From Actinomycetes bacterium (GTDB taxonomy: Bacteria > Actinomycetota > Acidimicrobiia > Acidimicrobiales > Palsa-688): a stretch of DNA of 12,316 bases. The position numbers were made by a program, and so were the translations under genes. Below are positions 1 to 9,039 of the stretch, in pieces. Location of the stretch: positions 1-12,316 of the forward strand of contig JAKAXN010000103.1 of the NCBI GenBank assembly GCA_021816565.1. The letters are read 5' to 3'. The notes below the pieces were generated by a model. That model searched no databases and was not told the origin of the DNA. It worked only from the letters and a program-made list of their open reading frames with translations. Position 1 is the stretch's first letter. Every line of letters begins with the position of its first letter.

Positions 1-2187
<2,187 letters not shown>

Positions 2188-2248
2188 GTGGCCGGTACCT
2201 GAAGTGGCGGGGCTCCCGGGGGTCCGCCTCCCCGGCCCGGCCGGCCGG

Positions 2249-2254
2249 TAGCCT
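2249..2254 (+). promoter_or_regulatory. Putative -10 box of a leaderless kinase promoter
   Basis: TAGCCT lies seven bases before the GTG at 2262, with no Shine-Dalgarno site between. This favours a leaderless transcript for the kinase and supports that GTG as the start. The 74-base gap after ligA is otherwise C/G-rich. It holds only a weak possible stem (GGCGG at 2206-2210 with CCGCC at 2224-2228). Confidence 0.4.
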
Positions 2255-2261
2255 TTCCGCC

Positions 2262-4460
2262 GTGGCGACGTCGCGCAGCGCCGACTCGGTGGGGCGCGTC
2301 CTCGGAGGCCGCTACCGCCTGACTCGCCCCCTCGGCGTGGGGGCGTCCGCCCACGTCTTCGCGGCCGAGGACGTGCAACTGCGCCGGCGGGTGGCGGTCA
2401 AGCTTCTGCACCCGGCCCTGGCGGGGGAGGAGGCCTTCCTGCGCCGGTTCCGGCGCGAGGCCCAGGCTGTGGCCGGCCTGCGCCACGCCTCCATCCTGCG
2501 GGTGTACGACTGGGGGGAGGACGGCGGTTCGCCTTACCTGGTGATGGAGTTGCTGGAGGGTGGCAGCCTCAGGTCGATGTTGGACCGGGGGGTGCTGCTC
2601 AGCCCGGCGCAGGCTGCCGCCGTCGGCGCCGATGCCGCCCGGGCGCTGGCCTACGCCCACCGCCAGGGCATAGTGCACCGCGACATCAAGCCGGCCAACC
2701 TGATCTTCGATGACGAGGGGCGGGTGTCGGTGGCGGACTTCGGCCTGGCCCGGGCGCTGGCCGAGGCCACCTGGACCGAGCCTGCCGGGGCGGTGGTGGG
2801 CACGGCCCGCTACGCCTCGCCGGAACTGGTCAGGGGCGAGAAGCTGGACAGCAAGGCGGATGTCTACTCGCTGTCCATCGTGCTCATCGAGGCCGTCACC
2901 GGCCAGGTCCCCTTCGCCTCCGACACGGCCATAGGGACCCTGATGGCCCGGGTGGGCCGCCCGCTGGAGGTGCCGGAGAGTGCCGGCCCGCTCAGGGAGG
3001 CCCTGGAGGCGGCCGGCCGGATGGATCCCGAGGCCCGGTTGGATGCGGCCGGCCTGGCCGCCGCTCTGGACCGGGTGGCCGCCACCATGCCCCCACCCGC
3101 CCCCCTGCCGTTGGTCAACCCCCTTCAGGCCGGAGTGGTGGAGCGCGACGACTCCAGCCCCACCGAGTACCCCGGCCGGCCCCGCCTCTTCGATGCCGAG
3201 CAGTGGCCCGATGGACCCCGGCAAGGCGGTCCGGGAGCGGACTGGGGCGACGCCGTCCCGGCGGCCAGTGCGGCCAGTGAGGCCAGTGAGGCCAGTGCGA
3301 CCGGTGCGGCCACTGCGACCACCACCGGGGCCGACCTCCACGCCGGCGCCGACGGCCCGGGGGCTTCCGCTCCGATGTCCGGAGACCGCCGCCCGGCCGG
3401 CGACCGCTCAGCCCGCCCCGGTCCCGACGAGGCGGCCGCCGCGGCGGCGGTCCGGTTCGGGGCCCCAGCCGGGGGCGGTGCCCGCGACGGTGGCGGGGAC
3501 GGCGAAACGCTGTCCGGGGCCCCCGCCCCGGGGGAGCCCGGCCCGGAGCCGGTGTCGGGTAGGACCGGGCGGCGGTGGCGGCGCTCCGTGGTGGCCGTGC
3601 TGCTGGCGGTGCTGCTGCTGGCCGGCGGCGGCACGGCGTGGGCGGTGCTGTCGGGGACCTTCACCCCGCGCCACCCGGTCCCGGCGCTGGTCGGACGGTC
3701 CCGGGCTGCGGCCACGTCGAGCTTGGACCGGCTCCATCTCAAGCTGGCGGTCACCGGCTCGGGATACAGCGCCCGGTACCCGGCCGGGGCGGTGGTGAGC
3801 CAGCAGCCGGCGACCGGCCGGCTGAGGGAGGGATCCACGGTGGACGTGGTGCTGTCGCTGGGCCCGCAGCCCGTGCCGGTGCCCAACCTGGCCAACGACA
3901 CCCAACAGGCCGCCGAGCAGGTGGTCACCAGCTTGGGCCTGAAGGTCGGGCAGGTCATACCCAGGACGTCCATGACCGTGCCGGCCGGGGTGGTCATCGC
4001 CAACAACCCCGACTCCGGGACGGTGCTGCCCGGAGCCCCCGTCGACCTGGTGGTGTCGTCGGGCAAGCCGCAGGTGTCGGTGCCGGCACTCAACTCCAGC
4101 GACGGCGCCTCCTACGCCGCGGCCTCGGCGGCGCTGTCGTCAGCCGGGCTGGGGGCCACCGAGGCCCAGCAGTTCAGCGACACCGTCCCGGCCGGCCAGG
4201 TGATCGCCTTCTCGCCGGCCGCAGGGGCGACGGTCACCGTCGGCACCACCGTCACCGTCGCCGTCTCCAAAGGCCCACAGCTGGTCGCCGTGCCGAAGGT
4301 GGTGGGCATGTCCGTCGGGGCCGCCAGCCAGGCCATCTCCGGGGCCGGCCTCTCGGTGAGCGGGGTGACCGGCAACCCGCTGTCCACCGTGGTGGCGACC
4401 AACCCGGCGCCCGGCCAGTCCGTCCGGGTCGGCAGCGCAGTGCAGCTGACCACCGGCTGA
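2262..4460 (+). CDS. Membrane Ser/Thr protein kinase with four PASTA domains (PknB type)
   Basis: Encodes 732 residues. The cytoplasmic kinase domain (about 18-272) shows the ATP-binding lysine in VAVK (Lys47), helix-C Glu66, the catalytic loop HRDIKPAN (Asp141, Lys143, Asn146), DFG (Asp159) and GTARYASPE, so it looks active. The glycine loop reads GVGASA, its third glycine replaced by alanine. Thr170 and Thr172 form a TxT pair in the activation loop, like the autophosphorylated pair of PknB. A Pro/Ala/Gly-rich linker (about 275-436) follows, then RRWRR and one membrane segment (about 442-464). Outside the cell lie four repeats of about 60-70 residues starting near 471, 538, 605 and 674. They fit PASTA domains, which in this family bind peptidoglycan fragments. 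Likely role: sensing wall state and phosphorylating division or wall-synthesis proteins. GTG 2289 is an alternative start. The domain call is firm; which paralogue it is remains open, so no symbol is given. Confidence 0.95.
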   Translation: MATSRSADSVGRVLGGRYRLTRPLGVGASAHVFAAEDVQLRRRVAVKLLHPALAGEEAFLRRFRREAQAVAGLRHASILRVYDWGEDGGSPYLVMELLEGGSLRSMLDRGVLLSPAQAAAVGADAARALAYAHRQGIVHRDIKPANLIFDDEGRVSVADFGLARALAEATWTEPAGAVVGTARYASPELVRGEKLDSKADVYSLSIVLIEAVTGQVPFASDTAIGTLMARVGRPLEVPESAGPLREALEAAGRMDPEARLDAAGLAAALDRVAATMPPPAPLPLVNPLQAGVVERDDSSPTEYPGRPRLFDAEQWPDGPRQGGPGADWGDAVPAASAASEASEASATGAATATTTGADLHAGADGPGASAPMSGDRRPAGDRSARPGPDEAAAAAAVRFGAPAGGGARDGGGDGETLSGAPAPGEPGPEPVSGRTGRRWRRSVVAVLLAVLLLAGGGTAWAVLSGTFTPRHPVPALVGRSRAAATSSLDRLHLKLAVTGSGYSARYPAGAVVSQQPATGRLREGSTVDVVLSLGPQPVPVPNLANDTQQAAEQVVTSLGLKVGQVIPRTSMTVPAGVVIANNPDSGTVLPGAPVDLVVSSGKPQVSVPALNSSDGASYAAASAALSSAGLGATEAQQFSDTVPAGQVIAFSPAAGATVTVGTTVTVAVSKGPQLVAVPKVVGMSVGAASQAISGAGLSVSGVTGNPLSTVVATNPAPGQSVRVGSAVQLTTG
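3261..3314 (+). repeat. Six imperfect 9-base tandem repeats in the kinase linker
   Basis: Units of the form GCGGCCAGT or GAGGCCAGT run head to tail. The first four differ at one position and the last two (GCGACCGGT, GCGGCCACT) are decayed. Nine bases is three codons, so copy-number change would keep the frame. They encode an Ala/Ser/Glu-rich stretch (ASAASEASEASATG) in the cytoplasmic linker between kinase and membrane segment. Confidence 0.8.
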
Positions 4461-4475
4461 GCAGCCCCTCCCAAA

Positions 4476-4489
4476 CCGGCGCAAGCCGG
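4476..4489 (+). terminator. Short GNRA-loop hairpin after the kinase gene
   Basis: CCGGC, GCAA, GCCGG: a perfect five-base-pair stem closed by a GCAA tetraloop, 15 bases after the kinase stop. No T-run follows. It could help end the kinase transcript, alone or with the larger hairpin just downstream. Confidence 0.35.
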
Positions 4490-4505
4490 AAACCTGGCCT
4501 GTCCT

Positions 4506-4533
4506 GCGGGCCGGAGCCGCCCGGGCGGCCCGC
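4506..4533 (+). terminator. Strong GC-rich hairpin between convergent kinase and SCP2-like genes
   Basis: GCGGGCCG at 4506-4513 pairs perfectly with CGGCCCGC at 4526-4533 around a 12-base loop. It lies in the 185-base gap between two convergent genes, where a terminator is expected. The stem is symmetric, so it could act in both directions. It lacks a T-tract, as is common in high-GC actinobacteria. Confidence 0.45.
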
Positions 4534-4645
4534 ACCCATGGTGTAAGGTCAGCCCCGAGGGAGGCGGTGTGCTGAGGCAGCGATCCCCAGCCGTTGCCGG
4601 TGCCGCCGCCCCCTCACCCGAAGAGCCGGCCGGGTCCGATCCGGT

Positions 4646-5065
4646 TCAGGCGGTCATGTCCTGGATGCGCCGGACCAGTTCCACGGCCGAGGGGTTGACA
4701 GCCGCCCCGGAGCCGGCGCTCTGGAGGGCGATCATCTTGGTGATGTCGCCGTCCACCTTGATCCGGCCGCTGAGGAAGGCGTTCATGGCGGCCTGGGCGT
4801 CACCGTCGACCAGGATGGCCTTGGCGGTGGCGTAGCTGAGCGTCACCGTCAGGTCGGGAGCGTCGAGGTGTCCGGTCTCCATCTCCAGCACCCCCGAGGA
4901 GGTGTCGACGTGGGCGTAGATGACCCCGTCGCCGAAGGGCACCTCTTTGATGACCTGGTTCATCCGGACCGTGACCGGCACCTGGGGAACCTGATCGCGG
5001 TACTCCTCGCGCAGTTTGCGGGTCTGCTCCAGCCATTCGTCGCTCAGGAACTGGTACTGGCCCAT
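4646..5065 (-). CDS. Small SCP2 sterol-transfer-like protein
   Basis: Encodes 139 residues, without signal peptide or membrane segment, so probably cytoplasmic. From about residue 28 the pattern resembles a stand-alone SCP2 (sterol carrier protein 2) domain: alternating strands (VTVRMNQVI, GVIYAHVD, VLEMETG), then DLTVTLSYATAKAIL, and the typical AMNAFLSGRIKVDGDITKMIAL near residues 92-114. SCP2 folds hold lipids or fatty acyl chains in a hydrophobic pocket. In actinobacteria such small proteins are common and mostly uncharacterised, so the ligand is unknown. The ATG at 5065 is the natural start and gives a charged N-terminal helix, but no good Shine-Dalgarno site precedes it. It is transcribed away from gatC and towards the kinase. 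The family call rests on pattern recognition and is fairly secure; the function is not. Confidence 0.8.
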   Translation of the reverse strand: MGQYQFLSDEWLEQTRKLREEYRDQVPQVPVTVRMNQVIKEVPFGDGVIYAHVDTSSGVLEMETGHLDAPDLTVTLSYATAKAILVDGDAQAAMNAFLSGRIKVDGDITKMIALQSAGSGAAVNPSAVELVRRIQDMTA

Positions 5066-5109
5066 CGAAGTGGCCCCGCTTTCTCGGGTCGGATCTCGGG
5101 TCGGCTCAC
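5044..5109 (-). CDS. Possible leaderless upstream reading frame of 21 codons overlapping the SCP2-like start
   Basis: GTG at 5109-5107 lies seven bases after TACCTT, the spacing seen at this window's leaderless genes. It opens a frame different from that of the SCP2-like gene and ends at TGA 5046-5044, overlapping that gene by 22 bases. The peptide would contain RPEIRPEK, from the direct repeats there. Whether it is translated is unknown. It could tune translation of the gene behind it, or be chance. Confidence 0.22.
   Translation of the reverse strand: MSRPEIRPEKAGPLRWASTSS
5082..5104. repeat. Two direct repeats TCTCGGGTCGG with 12-base period
   Basis: Perfect 11-base copies at 5082-5092 and 5094-5104, one base apart, with a partial third copy (CGGGTCGG) at 5133-5140. 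They lie between the putative SCP2-like promoter and its start codon. A protein-binding site in the gatC/SCP2-like divergent region is possible, but no known operator is recognised. Confidence 0.6.
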
Positions 5110-5116
5110 CCGCTGC

Positions 5117-5122
5117 AAGGTA
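5117..5122 (-). promoter_or_regulatory. Putative -10 box for the SCP2-like gene
   Basis: TACCTT on the minus strand. Transcription starting about seven bases later would give a leader of roughly 45 bases before the ATG at 5065, or begin exactly at the upstream GTG at 5109. No -35 box is evident. Confidence 0.4.
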
Positions 5123-5204
5123 GCGCGGCGCCCGGGTCGGTTCGCACTCGACGGCGGTGGCGACTTCCCAGGGTGGGGCCGGCTGGTCCCCCCGGCGGTT
5201 CTCC

Positions 5205-5210
5205 TAGCAT
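5205..5210 (+). promoter_or_regulatory. Putative -10 box of a leaderless gatCAB promoter
   Basis: TAGCAT lies seven bases before the ATG at 5218 and overlaps the alternative in-frame ATG at 5209. Because a -10 box is not itself transcribed, it argues for 5218 as the start codon. It would drive the whole gatC-gatA-gatB operon. Confidence 0.45.
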
Positions 5211-5217
5211 GAGCGTC

Positions 5218-5520
5218 ATGTCCCGGCCCATCTCCACCGAAGACGTGGCCCACGTGGCCACGCTGGCCCGGTTGCGTCTCAGCGATGACGAACTGGAGCG
5301 CTTCACCGACCAGCTGGCTGCGGTGCTGGAGCACGCCCGCGATGTGGAGGCCCTCGACACCGATGGGGTCCCGCCCACCGCCCACCCCCTGCCTCTGGTC
5401 AACGTGCTGCGCGATGACGTGGTCACCCCCAGCCTGGACCGCGACGAGGTGCTGGGCCAGGCCCCTGCGGTCGAGGCGGACCGCTTCCGTGTGCCGCGCA
5501 TCCTCGGGGAGGCCCCGTGA
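5218..5520 (+). CDS. gatC: Asp/Glu-tRNA amidotransferase subunit GatC
   Basis: Encodes 100 residues, the usual GatC length. GatC is the small subunit that wraps around GatA and steadies the GatA-GatB pair. GatCAB turns mischarged Glu-tRNA(Gln), and often Asp-tRNA(Asn), into the correct Gln- and Asn-tRNAs. Family signs: [18 protein letters not shown] at the N-terminus, then [23 protein letters not shown], and [15 protein letters not shown] at the end. ATG 5218 is preferred over ATG 5209 because the earlier codon overlaps the TAGCAT box; GTG or ATG codons further upstream would add a Gly/Pro-rich tail not typical of the family. First gene of a three-gene operon: its stop overlaps the gatA start as GTGA. 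Confidence 0.95.
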   Translation: MSRPISTEDVAHVATLARLRLSDDELERFTDQLAAVLEHARDVEALDTDGVPPTAHPLPLVNVLRDDVVTPSLDRDEVLGQAPAVEADRFRVPRILGEAP

Positions 5521-6998
5521 CCACCGCCGCCGCGATAGCCGCCGCCGTCCGCTCCGGGGAGAGCCCGGCCGCCCGGGTGGTAGAGGAGTACCTGGGCCGC
5601 ATCGACGCCCACGAGGAGCAGGTCCACGCCTTCAACCTGGTCATGGCCGAACAGGCCCGGGCCGCGGCCGCCGCCGTCGACCAGGCGGTCGCCGCCGGCC
5701 GGGACCCGGGGCCCCTGGCCGGAGTGCCGGTGGCTCTGAAGGACAATCTGTGCACCCGCGGCGTGCCCACCACCTGCTCGTCTCGCATCCTCGAGGGCTG
5801 GCGGCCGCCCTACGACGCCACAGTGGTGCGGCGGCTGGCCGGGGCCGGGGCCGTGATCGTCGGCAAGACCAACCTGGACGAGTTCGCCATGGGTTCCTCG
5901 ACCGAGAACTCGGCGTTCGGCCCGACCCGCAACCCCCACGACCTGACCCGGGTGCCGGGCGGCTCCTCCGGTGGCAGCGCCGCTGCCGTGGCGGCCGGCT
6001 TCGCCGCGGTGGGACTCGGCTCCGATACGGGAGGCTCAATCCGCCAGCCTGCCGCGCTGTGCGGGCTGGTCGGGGTCAAGCCCACCTACGGCCTGGTGTC
6101 CCGCTACGGCCTGATCGCCTTCGCCAGCTCCCTGGACCAGATCGGCCCGTTCGCCCTCGACGTCCGGGACGCGGCCCTGCTTCTCGACGCCATCACCGGT
6201 CCCGACCCCCTGGATTCCACCTGCCTGGCCGAGCAGCCGCCGTCGGCGGCGGCCCGCCTGGACGCCGGAGCGGACGGCCTGCGCGTCGGTGTGGTGCGGG
6301 AGCTGGCCGGCGCCGAGGGCATGTCCCCCGATGCCCTGTCACGCATGCGGGAGGCCGCCGACGCCCTGGCCGCCGCCGGAGCCAAGGTGGAGGAGGTCAG
6401 CGTCCCGGCGGCGGTGTACGGCCTGTCCGCCTACTACCTGATAGCCCCCGCCGAGGCCTCGTCGAACCTGGCCCGCTACGACGGGGTCCGCTACGGCCTG
6501 AGGTCCCGGACCCGCAGCGACGGCGCCGGCGACATCACCGAGATGTACCTCGACACCCGCTCCGAGGGCTTCGGCGCCGAGGTGAAACGGCGGATCATGC
6601 TCGGGACCTATGCCCTGTCGGCCGGCTACTACGACGCCTACTACGGCAAGGCCCAGCAGGTACGCACCCTGATCGTGCGGGACTTCGAGGCCGCCTACCG
6701 GGACTTCGATGTCCTGCTGTCACCCACCGCCCCCGGCACCGCGTTCGGTCTCGGGGCCAAGACGGCCGACCCTTTGACCATGTACCTGAACGACGTGTGC
6801 ACCATCCCGTCCAACCTGGCCGGGCACCCGGCCATGAGCGTGCCGTTCGGGACCGGGGAGGACGGGTTGCCACTGGGGGTGCAGGTGATGGCCCCGGCCC
6901 TCGGTGAGGCGACCATGTTCCAGGTCGCCGCCGTCCTGGAGGCCGCCGCCCCCGAGAACCCGGCACCGGCTATGCGCAAGGGAGGATCCGGCGAATGA
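5517..6998 (+). CDS. gatA: Glu-tRNA(Gln)/Asp-tRNA(Asn) amidotransferase subunit GatA
   Basis: Encodes 493 residues, full length for GatA. This amidase-signature subunit splits glutamine and sends the ammonia through a channel to GatB. The catalytic Ser-cisSer-Lys triad is visible: Lys75 in VALKDN, the cis-serine Ser150 in [10 protein letters not shown], and the nucleophile Ser174 in [11 protein letters not shown]. The spacings (75 to 174 and 150 to 174) match those I recall for known GatA proteins. The GTG start at 5517 overlaps the gatC stop by four bases. GGGGAGG at 5506-5512 is its ribosome-binding site, with a short four-base spacer. Translation is probably coupled to gatC. All motifs are intact. 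The complex implies that the organism makes at least part of its Gln-tRNA by the indirect route. Confidence 0.97.
   Translation: MTTAAAIAAAVRSGESPAARVVEEYLGRIDAHEEQVHAFNLVMAEQARAAAAAVDQAVAAGRDPGPLAGVPVALKDNLCTRGVPTTCSSRILEGWRPPYDATVVRRLAGAGAVIVGKTNLDEFAMGSSTENSAFGPTRNPHDLTRVPGGSSGGSAAAVAAGFAAVGLGSDTGGSIRQPAALCGLVGVKPTYGLVSRYGLIAFASSLDQIGPFALDVRDAALLLDAITGPDPLDSTCLAEQPPSAAARLDAGADGLRVGVVRELAGAEGMSPDALSRMREAADALAAAGAKVEEVSVPAAVYGLSAYYLIAPAEASSNLARYDGVRYGLRSRTRSDGAGDITEMYLDTRSEGFGAEVKRRIMLGTYALSAGYYDAYYGKAQQVRTLIVRDFEAAYRDFDVLLSPTAPGTAFGLGAKTADPLTMYLNDVCTIPSNLAGHPAMSVPFGTGEDGLPLGVQVMAPALGEATMFQVAAVLEAAAPENPAPAMRKGGSGE
6981..6985 (+). promoter_or_regulatory. Ribosome-binding site of gatB
   Basis: GGAGG within AAGGGAGGA ends nine bases before the ATG at 6995 and lies inside the 3' end of gatA. 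It is the best Shine-Dalgarno match in the window. It contrasts with the leaderless-looking starts of the genes that have their own promoters. Confidence 0.8.
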
Positions 6999-8443
6999 CC
7001 GCCACCGCCACCGAGTGGGAGACCGTGATCGGCCTGGAGGTGCACTGCGAGCTGCGCACCGCCACCAAGCTGTTCTGCGGGTGTCGCAACAGTTTCGGCG
7101 AGGAGCCCAACACCAGCATCTGCCCGACGTGCCTGGGCCTCCCCGGGTCGCTGCCGGTGCTCAACCGCACGGCGGTCGAGTACGCCATGCGGATCGGCGC
7201 CGCCCTGCACTGCCGGATCCAGGGATCGCTGTTCCACCGGAAGAACTACTTCTATCCGGACATGCCGAAGGACTACCAGATCAGCCAGTACGACATACCG
7301 ATCAACGCCGATGGGTGGCTGGACCTGCCCAACGGCCGGCGGATCGGGATCGTGCGGGCCCACATCGAGGAGGACACCGGCAAGACCACCCACATGGGTG
7401 GAGGGGGTCGAATCCACGACGCGGCGCACTCCTTGGTCGACTACAACCGGGCCGGGGTCCCCCTCGTCGAGATCGTCAGCGCCCCGGATCTGCGCAGCGC
7501 CGAGGACGCCCGGGCCTACGTAGACGAGCTACGGGCCATCCTGGTCGCCACCGGCGCCTCGGACGGGAAGATGGAGGAGGGCTCACTGCGCGTCGACGCC
7601 AACGTGTCGGTGCGCCCGGTCGGCTCGGGCGAATTCGGCACCCGCTGCGAGATCAAGAACATGAACTCGCTGCGGTCGCTGGGCCGGGCCATCGAGTACG
7701 AGGCGGCCCGCCAGATAGCCCTGATCGGGGAGGGCGGGACGGTCTCGCAGGAGACCCGCCACTGGGACGAGGCATCCGGGCGGACCGGGTCCATGCGCTC
7801 CAAGGAGGAGGCCTACGACTACCGCTACTTCCCGGAGCCGGACCTGGTGCCGGTGGAGCCGTCGGCCGAGTGGGTCAGCGCCGTGGAGGCCTCCCTGCCG
7901 CTGCTGCCGGCCGACCGGCGGGCGGCCATCGCCCGGGCCAGCGGTATGGCCGCCGATTCCGATGCGGTGATCACCGTGGTGCGCCTGGGGCTCGACGATC
8001 TGGTGGAGGCGGTGGCCGCTTCCAGTGGCGCCTCCGGCTCCCCCGACGCCGCCGCTCTGGCCGTGAGGCGGGTGGCCAACGAGGTGGCCGCCGACCTGGA
8101 GGGGGCGGCCCGGCTGGACCGGGCCGCCTTCGCCCGGCTGGTGGCCATGGAGGCCGGCGGGGAGCTGACCGCAGCGCAGGCCCGCACCGTGTTGAAGACC
8201 ATGCTCGAGGGGGGTGGCCAGCCCGACGCCATCGCCGCCGACTTGGGTTTCGAGGCCATGGACGCCTCCGCTCTGGAGACCGTCGTCGACGACGTCATCG
8301 CCGCCCACCCCGAGGAGTGGCAGCGCTTCTGCTCCGGGGAGGACAAGCTCACCGGCTTCTTCATCGGTCACATCAAGTCGGCCACCGACGGCAAGGCCGA
8401 TCTGAAGGCCGCCTCCGGCCTGCTGCGCAGCCGGCGCGCCTAA
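6995..8443 (+). CDS. gatB: Asp/Glu-tRNA amidotransferase subunit GatB
   Basis: Encodes 482 residues, full length. GatB binds the mischarged tRNA, phosphorylates the Glu or Asp side chain with ATP, and amidates it with ammonia from GatA. Visible signs: IGLEVHCEL at the start; a zinc knuckle with Cys28, Cys30, Cys43 and Cys46 (CGC ... CPTC); [19 protein letters not shown]; and the family signature [22 protein letters not shown] and the following helical region (about 330-480) fit the C-terminal tRNA-binding YqeY-like domain. The ATG overlaps the gatA TGA as ATGA, with a strong ribosome-binding site, so translation is coupled. The TAA stop shares bases with the TAG of the convergent lipoprotein gene. 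An inverted repeat spans both stops. Confidence 0.97.
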   Translation: MTATATEWETVIGLEVHCELRTATKLFCGCRNSFGEEPNTSICPTCLGLPGSLPVLNRTAVEYAMRIGAALHCRIQGSLFHRKNYFYPDMPKDYQISQYDIPINADGWLDLPNGRRIGIVRAHIEEDTGKTTHMGGGGRIHDAAHSLVDYNRAGVPLVEIVSAPDLRSAEDARAYVDELRAILVATGASDGKMEEGSLRVDANVSVRPVGSGEFGTRCEIKNMNSLRSLGRAIEYEAARQIALIGEGGTVSQETRHWDEASGRTGSMRSKEEAYDYRYFPEPDLVPVEPSAEWVSAVEASLPLLPADRRAAIARASGMAADSDAVITVVRLGLDDLVEAVAASSGASGSPDAAALAVRRVANEVAADLEGAARLDRAAFARLVAMEAGGELTAAQARTVLKTMLEGGGQPDAIAADLGFEAMDASALETVVDDVIAAHPEEWQRFCSGEDKLTGFFIGHIKSATDGKADLKAASGLLRSRRA

Positions 8444-8451
8444 CCGGAGGC
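8411..8451. terminator. Inverted repeat spanning the overlapping stops of gatB and the lipoprotein gene
   Basis: GCCTCCGG at 8411-8418 is the exact reverse complement of CCGGAGGC at 8444-8451. The 25-base loop holds a further palindrome (CTGCGCAG, 8423-8430) and both stop codons. There is no space between the two genes, so a two-way terminator here would lie within coding sequence. An alternative pairing of GCCGGC (8430-8435) with GCCGGC (8450-8455) competes with it. Confidence 0.45.
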
Positions 8452-8976
8452 CGGCAGCAGCTGGAACCCGAAGTCACCGCGGCGGTCGACCACCGTGACC
8501 ACCACCTGGCGGGGGGCCTGCCCGCTGAAGGTGGCGGTGCAGGTCAGGCTGTGGTGCACCGCGACGACCACGACCGCACCGCCGGGGCACGACACCGCTG
8601 GGGAGGTCCCGGCCCGGGCGGCGATCCGCTCGGCCAGCTGCGAGGCTACTGATGCCGGCACCAGGATGGCCTCTTGCGGTTCGATGGTGAACGCCCCGGA
8701 CCCCGACGTGACCGTGGCGTCCAGCCTGACCCGCTGGCCGTCGAGGACGGCGCTGCAGACGAAGACCTGACCCGGGCGGGCCGGCACCCGGGGCGGGCAC
8801 GACACCTGCGGGGCGTCCAGGTGGTAGCGGGTGGCCAGCTGCGCGGAGATCTGGCCGGCCACGCTGCCGGCGTTGAGGGTGCGCGCCGGGCCGGAGCTGC
8901 AGCCTGCCACCAGTGCCGCCAGAGCGCCGATCGCCGCCACGATGAGCCCGCTCCGGGCGGTGGCTACCGGCGGCAC
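8440..8976 (-). CDS. Secreted lipoprotein with two DUF4333-like repeats
   Basis: From GTG 8976 it encodes 178 residues. A lipoprotein signal peptide is clear: Arg8, a hydrophobic run (about 10-24) and the lipobox LVAGC with Cys26, so the mature protein should be anchored to the outer face of the membrane. Two similar modules follow, each with VSCP...C spacing and a following strand region (Cys60/Cys74 and Cys130/Cys146, probably disulfides). The pattern resembles DUF4333, a domain of unknown function common in actinobacterial exported proteins. The frame stays open to GTG 9057, but that start would bury the signal peptide and cross the promoter-like TACTAT at 9003-9008. TTG 8988 is another candidate. 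The gene faces gatB and overlaps its stop. The exported lipoprotein call is solid, the DUF4333 call likely, the function unknown. Confidence 0.82.
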   Translation of the reverse strand: MPPVATARSGLIVAAIGALAALVAGCSSGPARTLNAGSVAGQISAQLATRYHLDAPQVSCPPRVPARPGQVFVCSAVLDGQRVRLDATVTSGSGAFTIEPQEAILVPASVASQLAERIAARAGTSPAVSCPGGAVVVVAVHHSLTCTATFSGQAPRQVVVTVVDRRGDFGFQLLPASG

Positions 8977-8996
8977 CGGCTCGGCCAAGCGGTCAC
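8964..8996 (-). CDS. Possible leaderless upstream reading frame of 10 codons over the lipoprotein start
   Basis: GTG at 8996-8994 lies six bases after TACTAT, the same spacing as at ligA and ilvD. It reads [10 protein letters not shown] and ends at TAG 8966-8964, in a different frame from the lipoprotein and spanning its preferred GTG at 8976. It could couple or dampen lipoprotein translation. It may also be a chance match. Confidence 0.2.
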   Translation of the reverse strand: MTAWPSRCRR

Positions 8997-9002
8997 GCGC
9001 CG

Positions 9003-9008
9003 ATAGTA
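9003..9008 (-). promoter_or_regulatory. Putative -10 box for the lipoprotein gene
   Basis: TACTAT on the minus strand, inside the longest possible reading frame of the lipoprotein gene. It favours a start downstream of it (GTG 8976 or TTG 8988) rather than GTG 9057. No -35 box is obvious. Confidence 0.4.
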
Positions 9009-9039
9009 CGGCAGCGCCGGGGTCATCCCGGATCCGCCC

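Noticed and set aside
4569..4835. 88-codon plus-strand frame with a ribosome-site-like sequence before it
   Set aside because: Beyond 4646 it is antisense to the SCP2-like gene and shows no family features. Not called as a gene, though the upstream signals are listed as a finding.
5285..6907. 540-codon plus-strand frame across gatC and gatA
   Set aside because: Out of frame with two intact conserved genes, and Arg/Pro/Gly-rich without motifs.
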